49,533 nt of DNA from Litoreibacter meonggei (lineage in GTDB: Bacteria; Pseudomonadota; Alphaproteobacteria; Rhodobacterales; Rhodobacteraceae). The DNA lies in contig NZ_RCCE01000011.1 in assembly GCF_003663885.1 (NCBI RefSeq), forward strand, positions 1-49,533, given 5' to 3'. A model generated the notes under the pieces. The model did no database searches, was not told where the DNA came from, and saw nothing but the letters and a program-made list of their open reading frames with translations. The position numbers and the translations under genes were made by a program. Positions 46,601 through 49,533 of the stretch are shown here, piece by piece (positions within the stretch are counted from its first letter, which is position 1; each line of letters begins with the position of its first letter).

Positions 46601-49480
46601 ACACCCGGTGGCGAGGGGCCGCTGGACGAGGTCGTCGACACGGCAGACGTGGAGATTGTCGAACCGATGCTGACGCTCGACAAAACCGGTGATGTTGCGG
46701 TCAACCTTGGTGACACCGTCAACTATCAGATTGCGATTGAGAACACTGGCACCGGCCCTGCCTTCGATCTGTTGATTGCGGATACCTTTGGCAATCCCAA
46801 TCTGTCCCTCGTACCGGGCAGCGTGATGTTCTCCTTCGGGGGCTTTAGCCAAGCTGACGTTGTGATCACAGAGACGGCGGGCGGGTTCTCGTTCTCAATG
46901 GTGGAGAGTGGGTCCGGCGATCCGATTCCAGTCAATGCGGGCGACACACTGATTATCACCTATCAGGCCGTTCTGGACGCAAACGCACCTAGTGCGCAAA
47001 CCTTCCCGAACACCGCCACAGTTGACTATGACAGCCTGCCCGGTGATCCACTGGATGATATGGGCAACCCCGTTGACGACCGTGATTATAACACATCGGA
47101 TGATCACTCGGTAGCAACTGAGCCTTTCCTGACAAAAACGCCAATAGCATCCTCTTTCACTGAAACAGACAGTACTGCAGGTTCTACCCCGTTCGATTTG
47201 GCAATTGGCGAAGAGGTCATATACACTTACTCTCTCTACTTGCCTGAGATCGACATGGAGTCCGTGATTTTCACAGACAACCTGCCGACTGGCATGGATT
47301 TCGTTAGTTTCGATAATGTTGCCTTCGGCGCCGGGTTGGTCGATCTGGCTGGTGCCGCCTTGGGAACGCCGAGCTTCACACTAACCGGTGCTAACGACTT
47401 CACCCTTGATTTTGGTGACATCCGCAACCCTCAGGACACATCGCCAGCAACGATAGGCCCCGACGACGTGATCACCTTCACTGTGACAGGACGGGTGAAT
47501 AGTGACATGGGCGCAGGCTCAACTTTGACCAACACGGCAACGCTGACCGTTGATCCCGATGGCGCAACACCCGCGCTCAACACGGCAACGGTTGACGCTG
47601 ATGTCCGCGTGGTCGAACCAGAACTGTCCATCGATAAAACTGGCCCGCTTGCTGTCGATCCAGGAGACGTTGGTAACTTCGCGATCAATGTGACCAACAC
47701 CGGCCCTGGTATTGTGCCGTCGGCGACCGGTCCGGCATATGATGTTGTGGTTTCGGACGTGCTTCCGACAGAGTTCACGTTGAACACCGGTTCAATCAGT
47801 ATCACCTTGAATGGAGCGCCCTACACGCCTGGTGCAGGTGAGCTGGTTGCGACGAGCACTGGGTTCACCCTAAATGTTGCGGTCCTTATGCCTGACGATG
47901 TTTTGGTCATTGATTATGCAGCCACACTTGATGCCAATACGCCGCCTTTAACGTCTGTCTTTAACACGGCAACGGCGGCGTACGATTCTGCACCCGGAAA
48001 TGATCCGAACCAAAAAACCTACACACCCGTGACCGATGATCATCGCGTGTCCAGCAACCCGACGCTGACAAAGAACGATATAGCATCCGGATTTGTGGAA
48101 ACTCCGGAGGACGGCGACGGCGATAATGTTCGCGGTTTGGCGATTGGTGAAACTGTTACCTATCAGCTTGTTCTGACACTGCCGGAAATCTCTATGGATA
48201 CGGTTGTCCTGACGGATTTGCTCCCCGCGGGTCTGGATTTCGTGTCTGCTACGGTGACGCAGGTTGGTAGCGAGATCGCTATTAACGGCGGCACGACCGT
48301 CAGTAACTCGGGTCAATTGCTGACCGTAACATTCGACAATCTCGTCAACACCTATGTCAACGGAACGATTACCGAAGCAGAGGATGCAATTGTCGTAGAA
48401 GTAGTAGCTCGCGCGGCAAATGTCGCGGCGAATGTGCAAGATGTTCAATTGACCAATACTGCGGGCCTAAGCGTCACCCCCGCAGGGGAAGCACCGCTTG
48501 ATCAGTTGATCGACACGTCAACAGTCGAAATTATTGAGCCATCACTGACGATCGATAAGTCAACGACAACGATCAAGCCGTTTCTTGGTGACACAATCGT
48601 TTATACAGTGGTGATCAGCAACGAGGCGTCTGCCACGTCTCCGGCGTTCAACACTGTCGTCACTGATGCACTGCCCGGTGATCTGGAACTGACGGGCGTG
48701 ATTTCATTGTCCGACCCGGCCTTGGGTTCCGTCTCCCCTAACTCAATCGCGGGTGCGACAACCCTGATTATCAATATTCCGGTTCTACAGCCCGGAGAAA
48801 GCCTTACCATCGAGTATGAGGCCTTTGTTGGCTTCACTACAAATGTGTTGAATGACATCACCAACGTCGCCACCGGCGTGGGCGGGTCCACACCAATTGT
48901 GAATGATCCTAATGGTCGACCTGACAGTGTCACCGACAATGCAATAATCGTGCCGCAGCCCACGCCAGTCGATGATGAAGCTGATCGGCCACGTGCAATT
49001 GATGGCATTGACGATGCGCAGTTCTTACCGATCCTGTTGATCGATCCGATTTTCACAGGCACCGCTGAGCCGGGTTCGAACGTGACCATCAACCTCTTTG
49101 GTCAAGATGGTCGATTGGACTACGTCCGGAATATCGTCGCTGACGCGGGCGGACACTGGATAGCGATTTTCCCGCGGGTCGAACTGGATCAACCAGAAGA
49201 TGACTTTTACGAGTTTAACCAACGCTCTGTGCTTTTTGACGCGCCGGTGAAGTTGATTGATGAAGCTCGGTTTTCCAGCATGAACCTGAGAACCGAGGCA
49301 CGCGAGCTTTCGACCGGAGCATCCTTGGATGATGAGGCTTATACGCTTGGTGTAAATGTCGATCGACCTTCAACGCTTCCGCAAGATGCCGGAATTTTCA
49401 ACACCCGCACTTACTTTGCGCCTGCCCATATTGGCGAGTGTCTGACGTCAGCGCCTATGGGTCCAACTAGGGCAATTTGA
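37676..49480 (+). CDS. Giant DUF11-repeat surface protein with LEPR-XLL-like N-terminus
   Basis: 3,934 residues (about 400 kDa), started by GTG 37676 behind AAGGAG. The N-terminus has no Sec signal; PKFEVLEDRIVLDG (5-18) resembles the LEPR-XLL motif at the start of very long repetitive bacterial proteins. The body is a chain of DUF11-like beta-sandwich modules of about 130-170 residues, each with xVEPxLxIxKT, GDxVxYxxxxxN, LP.GM.F and LTNTA(T/G) marks. From about residue 1880 they fall into a higher-order repeat of about 635-640 residues. Acidic DxDxDG-type linkers suggest calcium binding. The end (about 3785-3850: FTGTAEPGSNVTINLFGQDG) is a bacterial Ig-like adhesin domain, followed by ~85 unassigned residues with the only cysteine I noticed (GECLT). 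It lies directly behind a TolC-type gene and is probably exported and surface-bound; adhesion is inference. Confidence 0.85.
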   Translation: MTVLPKFEVLEDRIVLDGDPDVTFTTTDPDEVIELGEQNVAFTLTFDNEGPDSGYVPYAEIIIPTSGGDGEGDGPTFDSATFLGAPIVTHEIVFDAAGEALHPFLLDAMGDPFVVTGGAENDTLVVFELPYGSFSPGNPAVDIDVIIDFSDQEDLGSMPTFGVLGGFALGSDPLDNPLVDAPIRETMASTTVQPELFEVTKVNTAPETEASTGPNYVYQYVLTIDVAPGQTLTDFTLTDTLPPELVYLGNPVISGGTVNTITEPPVGVQVAAPNNTLEVLFYSVSDLVTVTFDYYVSNDPSNTATPTNDETTGVDAPVTNNVTGSGTWDPLDSDDASIAVMDTAVDTLQASTLSIQKSNALVADNQALGLVTPDDVYQFTLEIQVSDYFTMGDLVVEDILGDAWTYVANSGEFTTVEEVGGIATDTSFGVNESNSFNGTTGETTVTFDLSNAMIAAGSDGLLTGDIAGDGTQSGSQTTVTITYLATIADAYTNSGVSGLNQLSQGDFIENTVTVTADVRDNADPTTRTNVALTDVSESSVQLAVGAIREKSVYALNGNDNPPADVVIAAGDTVTFSIIYDAPLGAFEDFRLVDNLPQLVFDATEIDNMSFDAASGQPPLAGVVTYGPGTSSDLSAIVPTISTVASDNQIDFEFGSFTLAERGPLVIELLFTVTVQDAIFAPDLLLTNQATGYEYNSFGDETETTAIANFEYAEPDLNITKGVLATDGADPDTSIVNGPTGLSGVTIPDATVPRFSGTVTSDGLALASVDANVENVNAGDIVTFGVVLENTGRAPNGAFNITVQDTLPAGFVEPTGGYNLSITDGAGNAISFTRADGSPATDADFFDPAQGLLLVDDGPLEGAISAFNATSGENVIVITYDLLVDAVVTPDERITNTAGIASYNAFEGNGLPFDVNGPVNRVVDPIQDDAFATTESIEISKTLEARQFDGNTMRRGGNEVAIGENFTFIIRVDVPEGVMYDTVISDSVIFGGLTIYDAEIVTLGSATDMNMTNTGLLAVGDTATVSGNAFSFDFDTLTNAGDNNPNNDFIEIRVFARAEDANIGTPGTNELLRNRASITFENASGDETRVRDNASVRVSTPNVSLDKSASPAIVDAGGVVNYSVDITNPARFRDAPAFDLTLSDTLDPELTLNTASIQLLVNGTPTAFDGTNYALTTSVGGNANAFEIFIDRLNQNDSVRVVYNGTVDSDVAAGLTLPNTADLVFDTTPEDDSGADGDDREYSLSDTEQVITRAPDIAKSVVSGSTSYAETSGTDLGIGELVTYEFVLTIPDGSIADVVLIDTLPAGMEYVSSTVVSLGSDISGSLLSVADSGANAGGADTTFDFGPLVNLVDLDSSATDVNDQIVVRLTARLTADPLVDTADSMTNVGVLSFTNGNGGTSSVQDDAVVEVVEPDLSIDKSVTPSTADAGDVVAYQVTVTNDGDGPAYDMIVNDDGAGGEVVAIPVSLDIALFEANGTTPYTPAEAPFGSVNAAGELQVVIPDLPAGYIAVISYNATVQDSALFSSTYTNTAEVARYDSNPAGTEIIDPVNPEEERTYTGPTTTADITTPDASLDKSFEGSGDANTAGANLNVGEEVSYLLTITVPEGTADITLTDNLTAGLLAQSAEIVTFTGVSLNGVTAGDTQTNPFINISGSRDQVEFDFGTIVIAGDNDAAVTDTTIVVRVTSIVDDVAAASAGMTLTNTATLQVLDPLSLTPLQSPVVATEDVTVVEPDLEIVKSGEVGGDPGQIVDYSITVTNNGTGPAYDIDVTDTFSDAFLTYQTGSVVSTLAGTLVEPAPGQMDGFQYQIAGPILPGDTVTITFSALIELNAPDAQSFINTAQVDYDSAPGDPVDADGNPTGRDGTDDDDHTIATVPRITKTPFTSNFAETDSELGSSPFDLAIGEEVTFRFEITLPEINLDSVIASDLLPDGMEFLSANVVDVNGTGASGTVTATPDVGNPQLIALDFGAMNNASDGSIGPDDVLVFEVVARVTEGGIPSAGDVLTNTVSLFVDPVGDAPFAIQTTTAEVRVVEPEMSIAKTGPVAMDPGGPAEGFTIVATNDGATGAEGPAYDVVISDALPAGMTLETTSFVITDGAGNALTPVSVTTTATGFDVSFAVLLPGESIQIDYLASLDAGATPLTTFENTASAEYDSAPGEVLDGMGNPIEQTYAPVTDTHVIATLPTLDKTTIGSEHNETVEDADGDLIQDLAIGETVTYELVLTLPEISMDSVVLTDLLPAGLSFVSAEVTEIGSFITVGGDTVPANINAAATFAEAGQLLTVTLGDVLNSDTDETGTRANDAIVVQIVARVEDVVGNVGALPNTQLTNTAGLTITPDGEAALSPVTDTSTVEIVEPNLVLEKTGDVAANPGDTVNYQIEIENTGTGPAFDLIIADAFADPNLSLVSGSVMFSFGGFTQADVTITETANGFTFELDDNGTGNPIPVNPGDTLTITYQAVLDINAPSAQTFINTATVDYDSLPGDPVDDMGNPVDDRDYMTGDDNSVATVPFLNKTPTASSFSETDSVLGSDPFDLAIGEEVTYTYQLYLPEIDMDTVLFTDNLPNGMDFVSFNVVSYGAGLTDLSGGALGIPVLSLTGNDFELNFGDVRNPADAPPSIGADDIITLEVVARVNSNMSAGDTLTNTATLEVDTTGGPALTPSIATADVRVVEPELTIDKTGRVALDPGDTGTFVIAVDNVGPGAIPDATGPAYDVAITDTLPADMTLDAGAISITLNGVAYTPGAGELVTSANSFTLNIDVLMPQDAVVITYNAQLSASAAALDTFTNTVSAAYDSAPGDPVDSGGNPVEETYTPVVAEHTVATRPTLDKTTIASEHAQTPEDNDADLVQDLAIGETVTYELVLTLPEITMDSVVLTDLLPAGLTFVSAEITELGSAITVDGSDVLATVNGSASFVDAGQLLTITLGDVINSDTDGTGTRANDAIVVQVVARVDDIAANTGILPNTQLTNRAGLTVTPGGEGPLDEVVDTADVEIVEPMLTLDKTGDVAVNLGDTVNYQIAIENTGTGPAFDLLIADTFGNPNLSLVPGSVMFSFGGFSQADVVITETAGGFSFSMVESGSGDPIPVNAGDTLIITYQAVLDANAPSAQTFPNTATVDYDSLPGDPLDDMGNPVDDRDYNTSDDHSVATEPFLTKTPIASSFTETDSTAGSTPFDLAIGEEVIYTYSLYLPEIDMESVIFTDNLPTGMDFVSFDNVAFGAGLVDLAGAALGTPSFTLTGANDFTLDFGDIRNPQDTSPATIGPDDVITFTVTGRVNSDMGAGSTLTNTATLTVDPDGATPALNTATVDADVRVVEPELSIDKTGPLAVDPGDVGNFAINVTNTGPGIVPSATGPAYDVVVSDVLPTEFTLNTGSISITLNGAPYTPGAGELVATSTGFTLNVAVLMPDDVLVIDYAATLDANTPPLTSVFNTATAAYDSAPGNDPNQKTYTPVTDDHRVSSNPTLTKNDIASGFVETPEDGDGDNVRGLAIGETVTYQLVLTLPEISMDTVVLTDLLPAGLDFVSATVTQVGSEIAINGGTTVSNSGQLLTVTFDNLVNTYVNGTITEAEDAIVVEVVARAANVAANVQDVQLTNTAGLSVTPAGEAPLDQLIDTSTVEIIEPSLTIDKSTTTIKPFLGDTIVYTVVISNEASATSPAFNTVVTDALPGDLELTGVISLSDPALGSVSPNSIAGATTLIINIPVLQPGESLTIEYEAFVGFTTNVLNDITNVATGVGGSTPIVNDPNGRPDSVTDNAIIVPQPTPVDDEADRPRAIDGIDDAQFLPILLIDPIFTGTAEPGSNVTINLFGQDGRLDYVRNIVADAGGHWIAIFPRVELDQPEDDFYEFNQRSVLFDAPVKLIDEARFSSMNLRTEARELSTGASLDDEAYTLGVNVDRPSTLPQDAGIFNTRTYFAPAHIGECLTSAPMGPTRAI
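43300..48560 (+). repeat. Higher-order tandem repeat of about 1.9 kb in the giant gene
   Basis: Four module types recur in the same order. The marker FDLAIGEEV appears at nucleotides 43370, 45272 and 47192, and the sister marker (D/G)LAIGETVTY at 44303, 46223 and 48134. Steps are 1902, 1920, 1920 and 1911 bases, all multiples of three. Nearly three copies are present. Each encodes about 635-640 residues. Upstream modules (37.7-43.3 kb) are more diverged. Confidence 0.85.
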
Positions 49481-49524
49481 TAAGAGAGGGTTGTTGGCTC
49501 ATCGTAACCACTGAGGAGTGGAAG

Positions 49525-49533
49525 ATGAGACAG
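49525..49533 (+). CDS. Start of the next gene (partial, cut by the window edge)
   Basis: ATG 49525 (MRQ...) stands behind GAGGAG (49513-49518) at good spacing, 44 bases after the stop of the giant gene. Only three codons are visible. Its position makes it a candidate for a partner of the secretion locus. Confidence 0.5.

Noticed and set aside
43300-48560. CRISPR-like array
   Set aside because: The repeats are long, in-frame coding modules with no short direct repeats and unique spacers.

Overview
The window reads as the chromosome of an alphaproteobacterium, most likely a marine member of the Rhodobacterales (roseobacter type). This is inferred from gene content: a LOV-HWE kinase, CreA-like and AlpA-like sequences, a divergent hut locus of the HutF/HutG type, and a giant DUF11-repeat protein with an LEPR-XLL-like start. 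No rRNA or complete tRNA gene and no CRISPR array was seen.

0-4.2 kb: a blue-light (LOV) HWE histidine kinase and a Crp/Fnr regulator (minus strand), then small envelope and stress genes on the plus strand: a secreted double PRC-barrel protein, a GlsB/YeaQ membrane protein, CsbD and a 24-residue membrane peptide. 4.05-6.75 kb is a scarred zone. A CreA-like gene is cut after 45 codons by an IS3-family element, whose own transposase has an in-frame stop and which has no target duplication. After it come a frameshifted small gene, an AlpA-like excisionase relic and other decayed coding sequence.

6.75-10.65 kb: a pqiABC-type lipid-transport operon (PqiA split into two genes, a three-MCE PqiB, a PqiC lipoprotein).

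10.7-24.8 kb (minus strand): a long, tightly packed catabolic operon. Going downstream it encodes a CUT1-type ABC importer (binding protein, two permeases, ATPase), an HpsN/HisD-family dehydrogenase, a double-NTF2 (SnoaL-like) protein, an SDR, a LacI regulator, two more double-NTF2 paralogues, a bicupin, a MetE-core-like protein, an alpha/beta hydrolase and an RraA-like aldolase/decarboxylase. Most junctions overlap by 1-4 bases. A LacI-type palindrome lies in front of the importer. The substrate is not evident; I regard this as a candidate undescribed pathway.

25.3-32.7 kb: a complete five-step histidine utilisation set. hutC-hutF run one way and hutI-hutH-hutG-hutU the other, around a palindromic operator. 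Histidine is taken through urocanate, imidazolonepropionate, formiminoglutamate and formylglutamate to glutamate and formate.

33.1-49.5 kb: an SMP-30/gluconolactonase-family protein, then a surface or secretion locus: a small one-POTRA Omp85 protein (minus strand), a TolC-family outer-membrane lipoprotein and, 44 bases after it, a 3,934-residue secreted-type repeat protein. The latter has no Sec signal, an LEPR-XLL-like N-terminus, many DUF11-like modules arranged in a ~1.9-kb higher-order repeat, Ca-binding-like linkers and a bacterial Ig-like C-terminal domain. Another gene begins just at the window edge.
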